Positions 11,841-21,852 of a DNA stretch of 64,000 nucleotides are shown here, one piece after another. Location of the stretch: NCBI GenBank assembly GCA_941918925.1, contig OW799234.1, forward strand, positions 7,159,001 through 7,223,000, given 5' to 3'. Every line of letters begins with the position of its first letter. Position 1 is the first letter of the stretch. The translations under genes were made by a program, and so were the position numbers. This DNA is from Phyto melanocephala (Eukaryota; Arthropoda; Insecta; Diptera; Rhinophoridae). A model generated the notes under the pieces. It made no database searches, was not told where the DNA came from, and saw only the letters and a program-made list of their open reading frames with translations.

Positions 11841-12198
11841 TCAGCAACAAAAATGAAATTATGTCCGAAATTCATAAAAGAGTCAGTGTCACTAAGGATT
11901 TTACGAAGTCAATATGGACCAACAGCAAAATTAGCAAAATTATTGATATGAATCGTGTGGAGGCCCGCAGGCGTCTTCTTCATAATAAGAATACAGTCAA
12001 AGCTCGGTATAACGAATTATATAATGTCAGGCCTATTTGTTATTGTGGAAAATTCGTTATATAGGAAAGTGTTTAAAATGTACTGATTTTATGAATAAAG
12101 AGAACAACCAACCTTCATTTAAATCATTATAAAAAATTTAAAGAACATATATTTTATTTTAAAAATATTTTTACATATGTACATACATATACTGCTAA

Positions 12199-12250
12199 CA
12201 AGTAAGAGTAATATTTTCGGCCGTGTCGAATCTTTTATACCTTTCACAAG
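12199..12250 (-). repeat. Fragment of a DINE-1-like terminus
   Basis: CAAGTAAGAG followed by TTTTCGGCCGTGTCGAA and TCTTTTATAC matches the inverted terminal block of the repeats at 32085 and 63641. The remainder of the element is not recognisable, so this is a truncated copy or an end only. Confidence 0.5.
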
Positions 12251-13034
12251 AAAATGGTTAAATTTTCATTATACCACATAAACCGCAACAACAACAATCT
12301 TACCTTGGGAACAAACATTTCGAAAAACCACATTTCGGAAATTCCAAAATTCATCCTTGATTGTATATAATTAACAGCCAAAGTTTTGTTTCGAAATAAT
12401 CAGGTTTTTTGCTGCATTTCCAATTAAAAGAGCAGTAATTTTTTTACCCGTTACACTTGCACAGAAGAAAGCAGTTATTCTTTCTTTTGATATCCATGAT
12501 GAATAAATGTTTTGTTTGGAAGCATCTTCCAACACAAACCTTTTTCATAGGCATTAAATATTAAGTAATGCGTTAATGCCTCTTGCTGTATCATTTTCTG
12601 CAACTTTTCTTTAAAGGGCTTTACAAAATCACTCCTTGACGATAGTTTTTCATCCTTTCAAAGTCGTATGCCATACATTTTTTTCAAGTCTGCCTAGCCA
12701 TCCACCACTTACATTAAATCCACCGGTACAGAACTTGCTATGTATTTAATTCTATTGCTTTTGCTTTTAATTCTATTCCATTAACCGGAATAAAAATTTG
12801 TTTGTTGGTTAAGGAACCATTCATACAGCTTGTGCTCCATATCATTTCAAAGTGGTAGTCGGTTTTCGAACTATTGTTCGTGTTTGCCATCTTTGAGACA
12901 ATTTTACTTTGCATATTCTTTAATGTACTTATGAAAGATTTTGATATTCCATATTTATTAGAAATTGCCGACAAACATAAACCATTTTTGCACTCTTCCA
13001 AAATTTTGATTTTTTCACTTAAACAGAGTCTTTT

Positions 13035-13883
13035 TATACCCTTCAAACAGTGAAAAAGGGTATATATAGGTTTGTCATTCCGTGTGAAATTTCTACAATT
13101 TTGATTTCCGACCCCATAAAGTATATATTTTCTGAAAGCTTATGAATAGGGGAGTCGATTAAGCCCTGTCAGTCTGTCCGTCTGACCGTCTGTCCGTGTG
13201 TATGTTGAAATCAACTTTTTGAAGCCCCCCGACATCGCTCGGACCCGGGTGAAGTATTTAAATATCAGAAATATTCGGGAGTAGATCGGTATTGAAATTC
13301 AGAAACATCGGTGCATAAACAACTGAGATATGAGCAAAAACCCACGACCACCTCGATTTTTTTTTTCACAAAAACAACATTACAACAACAACATACATAC
13401 AAACGTGTATACTGGTTAGAGAAAACGTGGCATCGAATCCCAGCTGAGGCAAAAAAAAATTTTTTTTATATTATTTTTTTAATTTTTTTTTTAAAATTTT
13501 TTTTTTATTTAAAATATTATTTATATTTTTATTATTATTTTTTTTAAAATTTTTTTTTATTTTTTTTGTTTTATATTTATAATATATATTTTAATTATTT
13601 TTTAAAAAAATTATTTTTTAAATTTTTTTTTTTAAATTTTTTTTTTAACTTTTTTTTAAAATTTTTTTTTAATTATTTTTTTAATTTTTTTTTTTTATTT
13701 TTTTTAACATACATACGTTAATTTTTAATTTTACAATGGGATGTTTTTATAGATGTATGTTTTTTATATGTATGTACGTATTTCATATGAGATGAATGGT
13801 GATACAAACTACTGTTATTGCGTGACTACACGTTGTGAAGGGTATATAAGATTCGGCATGGCCGAATATAGCACTCTTACTTG
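13035..13883 (+). mobile_element. DINE-1/INE-1-like (Helentron-type) element
   Basis: It starts TATACCCTTCAAACAGTG and ends in the hairpin ATTCGGCATGGCCGAAT plus ATAGCACTCTTACTTG. Internally it carries TTTCCGACCCCATAAAG and a GTCTGTCCGTCTG block, which I recognise as conserved text of Drosophila DINE-1. A poly-T region (about 13450-13710) fills the middle. It is inserted in the helix-turn-helix frame of the pogo-like element. A closely matching copy is at 62899-63641. It is non-coding; the open frames across it are accidental. Confidence 0.75.
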
Positions 13884-15277
13884 TTCTATTTCCCACGCTT
13901 CTTTGCGTAGTTAAACTCAATTAAAACTAGATTCCAATGAAATTTAATTCTTACGTCTGATCACATAAATGAAAACATTAAGAGTGTGTTTCCATAGAAA
14001 AAAAAACGGTAACATAAGGAAGTTCTTGTTTTTTGTTTGCAGTTTTTTATTTATGCATGCATTTACAAACAAAACTTAATTTTTATAATTTTATGTCTTC
14101 ATTTGTGCAACCATTCATTATACTGAGGGAGAAAAATTAAAATATTCTTTATATAAGGTCGTTAATGTCAAAAAATTTCTTCTTCGTTATATCGCGAATT
14201 CGTTAAAGTGAGTATATGTTATACCGAGCTTTGACTGTATATGCAACTTCGAAAGTGTGCCAGCATTCATAATCACTTTTGGTTTCGTAAATGTCAAGTG
14301 CAGTTATTTCCCCTTATACGATGGACGCTATTTCAGATCAGCCAAAAACTTTACGAATGGCTTGAAAATCCAACTCCTGGGAGACGTTATTATAGTCACA
14401 ATGTTGTAAAAAAAAGGCGGTAATTTTCTGTAATGGAGATATGAGAAAGTATGGACAAAGAATTGTTTAATATTTCCAATATATTTATTTTTGAAACCCA
14501 ACTACCAAAAAATTATTTTCATGCACATAAATAAATAATAAACTTAATACATTACACGTAAGGAATGGTAAAAAAAAAACAAAAGGTTGCTCATGAATTC
14601 AAAACGGAGAAAATATACGTTTTATGTATAAATGCTGCCAGTTGGTTAAACTTTGTTATTATGTTCCTCCTCACTGCTTGGCCGAAGTGGAGCCAACAAG
14701 CAATTACTTTTGATTGGGAAAACAATCCGTAGACTAATTTCGTAGTCCGTCTCGAAGGTCGCACCATCCAAATCCAGAACGTTATCATTTATGTATTTGA
14801 AGAAATGCTCGTAACATTTTGTTGATTTTCTATTCGTCAATATGAACACAAATGGAAATATCTGTAAACATTCGAAAGATATTGTAATATATTCGCAGGC
14901 TTAAAGTTTGCTTGTAAAAGGCCTATTTTTATATAATTTATTTACAAGCAAATACACCAACCAACAACTTTAAAAATGAAATAACCCCCGAATACAAAAT
15001 GAAGGAACACCCAAATTATATGCGCTTTGAAACAAGTCCCGAATTTTAAAAATTTGTTGGGTGTTATTTCATTGGAGATAATTTCATAATTTGAAAACTC
15101 CAAATGAAAAATGAAATAATTTCCAAAAAAAAATGAAAAACGGCAAAAAAAAAATTGTGAGTTATTTCATATGAAATAACACCCAAAAATGTATGAAAAA
15201 AATTTGGAGAATATTTCATTTCTCGTTTGGGCGTTATTTTATTGGGGGGCTTTTCGTGGAGCCGTGAAACTTACTTA

Positions 15278-15577
15278 TGGTGTTTTCCTTTCTAAAAAAA
15301 AATATTGCAATAAGTATGTGTAACATTTTTATCAGTCTACACACACCCTTATAAAGTTGTCAATTTATTTTGTTTCAATGGAACAGAAAAATTTCATGAT
15401 TTTACACTTTAACACATTCTGTGTTAAAAACTCGATTGCATAAAAACGTATTTATTCACATAACACAGCTGTAAAGCTGTAACTGTTTGCACTCTTGCAT
15501 GTATTTTTAGAATAGAACATAAACCCGCTCGAATGGTAACATTATTGTAACATTTTTGTTAGAAAGAAAAACACCAT
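15278..15577. mobile_element. MITE with TGGTGTTTTYCTTTCTAA ends
   Basis: TGGTGTTTTCCTTTCTAA at the left and TTAGAAAGAAAAACACCA at the right are inverted repeats with one mismatch, next to TA on both sides. The body is about 300 bp with no coding sequence. It lies only six bases beyond the MULE target duplication. Confidence 0.6.
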
Positions 15578-15760
15578 TAAACTTATCTGTAACATCTCTA
15601 GCTCTTTTAGCATATAAGTAAAGCTTTTAATAAACTATCTGATGTAGACAATTTTCTCTTTCGATTATACAAGACAACTTCTTTATAGATCACCCTTTTA
15701 TTTGTTTAGGGCGTATTCATTATGAAACGATTTGTTATTTAGCATATGAATGCTGAGCAC

Positions 15761-16285
15761 TTAACCTCTTAAGACCGCAGGTACACATATGTGTACCTTT
15801 AGTTATGACTCAATTTTTCAAGCAATGCCATCCTGATGTGGCTTTTTTACTTTTGTTGCATTTTATATGATTATAGGCTTTACTAAAAATGAATAGCAGG
15901 CATCAAAACCAAGTTGCACTCATTATTTTTAAATTTTGATTTAACGTTTAAAAAAATTTCTAGTAGGCCATGATCATGAGTAAAAAACATTTATTTTTGA
16001 ACTGAACATGTTGGTTGGATTCACTTGCTTTATAAATTTTTGTATATCTATGTATTTTAAAAAATAACTGTTTTGAAAATTACCATACCGTTAAGCATTT
16101 TGACAGTTGTTAAATATATGTTAGGAGCTGAGGTGCACATATGTGCACCACTTTTTTCCATTACTACTAATAAAAAAAAATAATAAAATAACAAATAATT
16201 GTTATATTTTTATCCTAAAAAGTAAAATAAATATATAAAAACCGAAAAAAATTAATTTGTTCTTATTCAGGTCTTAAGAGGTTAA
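15761..16285. mobile_element. TTAA-flanked MITE with paired 18 bp palindromes
   Basis: TTAA at 15761-15764 and 16282-16285 bounds inverted ends CCTCTTAAGACC and GGTCTTAAGAGG. Near the ends sit two perfect 18 bp palindromes of similar sequence, GGTACACATATGTGTACC (15780-15797) and GGTGCACATATGTGCACC (16132-16149). The body has no open frame. TTAA sites and ends starting with CC fit a piggyBac-type non-autonomous element. Confidence 0.7.
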
Positions 16286-16983
16286 AGCAAATTATTATAA
16301 ATCTACAGTTTTATACTTAAAACAATTTGTATATTTTCCTTAAACAAATTTTTTTTTATTAATTTGTTCAAATTAAGCTTTTTTTTTCTCTTATTTAACT
16401 CAAGAAAAAAGTTATTTCTTTAAAGTGAAAGAAATACCAAAAAAAAAAAAATTGTTAATTAAAATCTCTTTTTTTACATATAGGTTAAACATTAATAAAA
16501 GATTATAAGCAACTTAATAATTTTATTTTATTAAAACGTTAATAGAATTCAAAATTTTAAAATAAGCTCAAATTAACTGGGAAATTTTAAAAATATCAAT
16601 TTATTAAGTTTAATTAAGTCTATTCCCACATTTATAATTACTTTGGAATTGAAAAAAACATTTACTTTTCTCTAAACAATTTTTGTTTTTTTTTATTAAA
16701 AAAAATGGGATATGGATGCCTTACTTCCTCAACCTCGTAACTTAAAAAACATTTGTATATTATTACTACTAAAATATGTACATAAATACAAACAATTCCT
16801 TTTTAATTGCACTTAAACTTTTAACCAAACACCGAAGTATAAAAAGATGAACCGTTTTTTTTTTCTCCTGAAAAATTTTTTTTTTAAGTTACGAGGTAGA
16901 GGAAGTAAGGCATCGATATGGGTTTCATATGCCTTTTTTTTGCACTCAAAACAGTTTTGCTACTTCGTTTCATATTATCTGCA
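16286..16983. other. AT-rich 3' flank of the 16984-21133 gene
   Basis: This is low-complexity A/T-rich sequence. The phrase ACGAGGTNGAGGAAGTAAGGCAT occurs near 16895 and, inverted, near 16715, making a loose inverted repeat about 170 bp apart. No coding region is visible. Confidence 0.4.
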
Positions 16984-19900
16984 TCATAAAATAATATTAG
17001 GATTTTCGCCATACAGTGCACGCATTTGTGCTTGTAGAGGTTCCTTTGTAGTGGTAACTGTTTCCACATGATGTAGATTCAAATCATCTTGTACTCTGTC
17101 TCGCGAACTTTGTATGTATTTGGAGGAATGTAAGTTATTCAAATTTGTCTTTAAACGGCCTTTGTATCTGTAAATAGTAAAAAAAAAATATTCAGCTAGT
17201 TAGATTTGTTATTCAGCTAGTAAGAATTGTTATTCAGCTGTTATAAAAAAATTATTGTTTAACTGGAAAATTTTTGCCTTAAAAATACTAATAATAGTGA
17301 TGGGCGTAGTTGCATGGTAAACGGCACTAGACCAGATTCAGCTCATTCAGCTGTCCAGTTGTCTCCTAGGAGAGGGCCTAAGTATACGACGTGCGGAAAG
17401 CTTGAGTTTATATTACTATTTTTTTTGCTTTCTGCTTAACAATTAAAAAAGCTGAATTAGCTAAATGCCATCCGCAACCATTGGACGCATACATTTTCCC
17501 TCTACTAAAAAGTGGAAAACAAAAAAGTTCAAAAAAATAAACTTTTCCGCATGCCTCGTATATTACCCCTTTCCATAAGAATATCTTAAAAACGATTAAG
17601 CCAGATTTTTTTAACGAATTTGTTTAAGTTTATAATAAAATTCAGCTATTTTAATTGCTTATTTTGCTATAATTCAGTTCCCAAAATCTTTATGCAGCTA
17701 TTCAGCTACTTAAATTGCTAATTTTTTCCAAAATTAAGTTCCCAAAAACTTTATTCAGCTACATAACAAAAGTATTCAGCTTATAAAATTTTTTTTTAAA
17801 ACTATTTACTACAATAAGCCTAATTATGTGTACTAAATGTTAAATAGACCTATTCAGCTAACAAAAATTTGTTATTTTTTTAACGTTTTTTATTTTATTT
17901 AGCTACTTAAAATCCCAATTTTTATTGCAATCAGGTATAACAAATGTGAATATGATATATATTTACAAGAGTATTTAATTCAGCTACAAAAAATGTTAAT
18001 TCAGTTAATTCAAAAATTTAATACAGCTGCAGAAAAAATGCATTCACCAACTAAAAATTGTCATTCACCTGCTACAAGAATTAAAATTAAGTACACTGCA
18101 ATATAACATAGACATATTCAGCTGAAAAAAATTTTTAATTTTTAAATGACTAATTTAGTTCTGCTTCTTAAAATTCTGATTTAAATATACTACATTCCGA
18201 TTTTGTTACAATTTAAAGTAACAAATGTGAATATGATGCATTTAAGAAATATTTAGCATTATTCAGTTCCCAAAAAAACTTTGTGCAGGTGCAGAGAAAA
18301 TATATTTAGCTACTTAAAATTTGTATTCAAGTGCAATAAAAACAAAAATTAGGTATACTACGTATGAAATAGATCAATTCAGCTGACAAAATTTTCAACA
18401 TTTTATTCAAAACTTGTGTAGCTTCAAAATAAATGTATTCAGCTACTAAACATTTTGATTCAGCCACTGAAGTAAGAAAAATTAGGTATTCAGCTATCAA
18501 AATTTTTGATTTCCATTATAACTCTTATTCTAAATCAAGTATATTTTAGACAATAAAAAATATTATTTTGGTCTCAACAGTTTCATGCAGTTATACAAAA
18601 TTAGTATTCAGCTGTTTAAATTTTTTAATAAAATTTATATTTAACATAGGGGAAATATTATTAGTTTTTAGCAACCAACATCTAGCTGTAATATAAAATA
18701 ATGAGTTGTCAAAAATTATATGCCACAATGATATCTTATTAAACATTAAGAACTTCAACGTTATAATAATTATCTATAGCTGAACCATATTAAACTGTAA
18801 AAAATTAATTCAGCTTCAAGGACAATCTTTTTAATCGTTATCAATTAGATTAATTACATATTGGCTGATTAAAAATTTGTATTCAGCTACAAAAAGTACT
18901 TAAGCTGTTTACCAAAACTAATTCTAATTGCAAAAAAAACCTATTCATCCACAAAAAAATTATTCAGATGCCATAAAAATTTTATTGTATTTTGTTTAAC
19001 TCAGCTATCAAATGCATTTGATAAGTCATAAATTAAAATTCGGCTTAAAATTTTATTATTCAGCTAAAAGAAAATGATGTTTTGCTGAAGAATAAATAAT
19101 ATTCTATTTTACAATTATATTATTTGCAATTCAGCTGTTAAAATATTTATTCAGCTTAAAAATACTTCAGCTATTGATAGTTTAGTGCCAAAAACTTATT
19201 CAGCCAGAGAAATATAGTATTCAGCTGCAATAAAAATCTATCAAATTGTATTTTTTTACATAGTCACCATTAAATATATATCATAGGTGATTAATTAAAA
19301 TTCAGCTACAAGTTTTAGTATTCAGCTGAAAAAAAGTTATGTATTGCTGTATAAGAATTAGTATGAATTTTCATAATTTGTTTAACTGCAATTTAGCTAT
19401 TAAAAATGTGTATTCAGCTAAAACATAATTCAGCTATAGAAAGCTTAATTAGAAAAAACTTATTCAGCCACAACAAATATTATTCAGATGCAATACAAAA
19501 TTATCCCACTGTAATTTCTTTTACTCAGCTAGCATTAAATATATTTGTGATGTTTTAAATGAAAATTCAGCGGAAAGTTTTGGTATTCAGCTAAAGGCAA
19601 AGCATGTTCAGCTGTATAAGAAATGGTATATATTTTTTACAATTATTTAAAGACACGAATAAAAAGCCTTCTTATATAAAAAAAAATTAATTCAGCCATA
19701 CTCTGTTACTATAAAATCACATTAACCCCATCATATTACTATTGACACATTCAGCAAGTCTTTTAATTATCTACATTTTTACCTAATTTAAAGAGTTCTT
19801 ACTTGGAATTCAATATAAACCATGTATCCTCTCTGGACTTATTCAGCCAACTATCATTTTCTTGCTGTAAGGCGGTATCAATATATTTGCCAATATCTTG

Positions 19901-21133
19901 TTGATTCTTTTTATCTCTTCTTGTTCCCTCTTGTGTTTGAATATTATCATTTTTTTCCATTAGCTTGGCCATAGTATAAAGTGGAAATGCATAATAGTTT
20001 TTATCAAACGTATAACTTTGATAAGGCAAAGAAGCCGGTGTAGTAGTAAATTGAGTAGTTTGCACATTAAGGGGCCTCTCCAGATGTGGACTATTATCAT
20101 CTTCATAAGTTATTTGAAATTTATCTTCTCCATCATTGTAGATTACCTCGAATTTCTTGTGTGGCAGAGGAGTAGTAGCTGTGGGTAGATGATCATTACG
20201 AATGCGATGATTGTTAAAAGGTTTCTCTAGAGTCAAGGGTGTACTGGTGGTGTATGCGTTGTGATAATGGTATTGAGGCAGATCTGTTAAAGGTTTTGCA
20301 AGCACTTCATGAGGCGAGTAGAAAGCAGAGTATTGTTTAGCTTTTTTGTATTTTTTTAGAGGCTTAAAAGATGAGGACGGGAGTAATGCTTCGGAGGTTG
20401 TTGTTAGTAGCTGTGGTTGGTTTCTAGGATCTATTGCCTCATGGGCATAAAATGGTATCATAGTGACATTCAATTTTCGCTTTAAATTCTCCACTAAAGG
20501 TTCTGGCTTAAATACTAATGTTTGTGGTGGATAAAGTACTTGCCCTGGTACTGGCTCCAGCATGGGATATTTACGTTCACTTAACATGGTATTCACTAGC
20601 ATTCTACCTTTGTGGCCGGTGTAAACAAATATGGGTGTAGACTGCATATAGGCCTCATCTCCGGGCTCAGCATCAAACACTGGCATATTTTGCATAAATT
20701 TTGAATTGCGATAACTTCGCAAGGAGACCGGTAAATCGGCATGTGTATTTTTCTTTAGAGGAATATAGTTAAGGGGCAAATGCACACCCTTGTTGCTGAA
20801 TCTTTTTTGGGCTTTTGTTTCATTGTTCTTAAAGCTGTTTTTAGGTTTTTCTTTGCTTTTCAGTTGCTGCTGTCTGTTGTGGTAGTACAGTGGCTTATAT
20901 TGTTCATATTTTTTGCCTCTTCCTTTTAAAAGTTTTGTTTTAAGCAAATTACCTTCATTTTGATCTTGCAAAATCCACAAAGGCCGTTTGCTATTCAAAT
21001 AAAACGTGCCCGTTTGTAAAGTTTTATAATTATCCGCTGTTACTGAGTTCCTATTTATTATCGCTTTGGTTTTCAACACACTTAACAAATGCAATAAAAC
21101 AATTTGGTTTAATACGAATTTAATGGCAAACAT
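16984..21133 (-). CDS. Secreted low-complexity protein, two exons, 504 residues
   Basis: Exon 1 runs 21133-19803 and exon 2 runs 17167-16984 (TGA). The donor is CCAA/GTAAGAAC and the acceptor is TTTTTACTATTTACAG; phase 2 is kept and the frame continues YKGRLKTNLNNLH to a C-terminal GENPNIIL. Without splicing the frame would stop one codon into the intron, at an in-frame TAA within the donor. The N terminus, MFAIKFVLNQIVLLHLLSVL, is a likely signal peptide. The mature chain is basic near the start (RGKKYEQYKPLYYHNRQQQ), then rich in Pro, Tyr and Thr, with YNDGEDKFQITYEDD near residue 330. There are few Cys and no known domain. I expect an extracellular structural protein but cannot name it. 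A TATATAAAC lies about 150 bp upstream. The intron is filled by a tandem array described separately. Confidence 0.7.
17600..19650. repeat. Decayed intronic tandem array with TTCAGCT sub-repeats
   Basis: The heptamer TTCAGCT, often as ATTCAGCTA or ATTCAGCTG, or one-base variants of it, occurs some 40 times between about 17190 and 19620, nearly always on the plus strand. Larger units can be aligned by eye: blocks starting near 18875, 19130 and 19390 share order and flanking words at about 255-260 bp spacing, and ACAAATGTGAATATGAT recurs at 17940 and 18219. The structure is an old satellite-like array with units of roughly 260-285 bp, each built of shorter TTCAGCT-bearing pieces. Since the gene is on the minus strand, its intron RNA would carry repeated UAGCUGAAU. 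Confidence 0.7.
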
Positions 21134-21852
21134 TTCCGTTTAGTTCTTAACTTTTGAAAGGTTTTTGTTTAATTGAAAGTAAGTTTTTCCAGGCAGTTGC
21201 TTTTTATTAACAAAACTAAAAAATAATCTCTTCATTTTAATTACATTTTTTTTTTTATTAACGGGCTTTAGCAGGTTTATATGGTTTTTAAAACACTTTC
21301 ATTTAATGGGAATTTAGTTTTTAATGTCCCCTAAGACCCACTAACATGGTTTCAAACAGAAAACATTTAGGAAATTAAAGAAACATAATTAAAAAAAAAA
21401 AACACATAAACAAATATGTGTATTAAAAACATAATATGAACTAAAGACATCCATTAAAGTTAAAGAAAAAAACAAAAGACTTAAGAACATAACTTGATTT
21501 ACAGCAAGTTTTTTTTTTTTTTAACTAAAAATACAAAAGACTTAAGACAAGAACTTGTTACAAATAACGCTTTTAAACGTGACTGACTGAATGACTTATT
21601 CATCATTGCACCGCCCAAACGAAAAAAGATAGAGACATAAAATTTCAACTGTTTCATTAAGAAGGGATTTTGGGGAATTCAAGGGTAAAAAGGATAACCT
21701 TGATAACTCTATATTTGCTAAACTATAAAATATACAGTTTAACTTAAAAAGGTATTGTAAAGTACTTGGAAAATAACATGACTGATGTCTAGGCCTTTTT
21801 TAAATTTCAACCCCTAAGTTACACAAACGGGGTTAAAACTTTTGTACTTTTA
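21134..21852 (-). promoter_or_regulatory. Upstream region of the 16984-21133 gene
   Basis: TATATAAAC at about 21283-21275 (minus strand) is a candidate TATA box roughly 150 bp before the ATG. Further upstream two copies of ACAAAAGACTTAAGA (plus-strand reading, about 21472 and 21533), each followed by an AACTTG, form a 61 bp direct repeat. The same word appears in intron 1 of the Thr-rich gene and upstream of the His-rich gene. Confidence 0.35.

Larger units (their letters stand above)
11994..14237 (-). mobile_element. Third pogo/Tigger-like element, inserted in the MULE
   Basis: The ends are CAGTCAAAGCTCGGTATAAC (11994) and the exact inverted form GTTATACCGAGCTTTGACTG (14237), flanked by TA (11992-11993, 14238-14239). 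On the minus strand 13030-12740 encodes KRLCLSEKIKILEECKNG followed by LSAISNKYGISKSFISTLKN, the CENP-B N-terminal helix-turn-helix of Tigger transposases. That frame is cut at its N-terminal side by the DINE-1-like insertion at 13035. No DDE domain is seen. A fragment of another DINE-like repeat lies near its left end (12199). Confidence 0.8.
11861..14409 (+). pseudogene. Short open frame inside the MULE, split by the pogo-like insertion
   Basis: An ATG at 11861 (MSEIHKRVSVTKDF) is open up to the insertion at 11993. If the pogo-like element and one TA copy are removed, the frame continues at 14240 and stays open to a TAA at 14407, about 100 codons in all, including VEARRRLLHNKN before and FVNVKCSYFPLYDG after the junction. 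I do not recognise the product. A second frame beyond the junction is equally open, so coding status is doubtful. It may be a captured host fragment or part of the transposon's own sequence. Confidence 0.25.
11484..15271 (-). mobile_element. MULE-type DNA transposon, interrupted by nested elements
   Basis: GTGAAACT at 11484-11491 is repeated at 15264-15271, an 8 bp target duplication. It encloses 36 bp terminal inverted repeats beginning GGCTCCACGAAAAGCCCCCC (11492-11527 and 15228-15263, one mismatch seen). Subterminal regions are full of ATGAAATAACNCCC words in both orientations, including a 135-149 bp tandem duplication at 11541-11825. On the minus strand 14849-14591 encodes, across one frameshift, PFVFILTNRKSTKCYEHFF, then DGATFETDYEISL, then ACWLHFGQAVRRNI. 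This is the region of MULE transposases that includes the catalytic Asp and the C/H motif. The transposase is truncated and frameshifted, so the copy is dead. A pogo-like element fills 11994-14237. Confidence 0.75.

Noticed and set aside
11453..11875. Three overlapping Phe/Tyr-rich minus-strand frames of 105-140 codons
   Set aside because: They are translations of the tandem ATGAAATAACNCCC subterminal repeats of the MULE in all three phases. The repeat length, not coding selection, keeps them open.
12738..13046. Start MKGIKRLCLSEK as a genuine gene start
   Set aside because: The first codons come from the DINE-like insertion; the remainder is the interrupted helix-turn-helix of the pogo-like transposase.
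14241..14423. A separate 60-codon gene after the pogo-like element
   Set aside because: It begins at the insertion point and is one of two equally open frames there. It is treated as flank of the interrupted MULE sequence.
17190..19650. CRISPR-like array of evenly repeated words
   Set aside because: The repeats are only seven bases, unevenly spaced, in the intron of a eukaryotic gene, with no cas genes.
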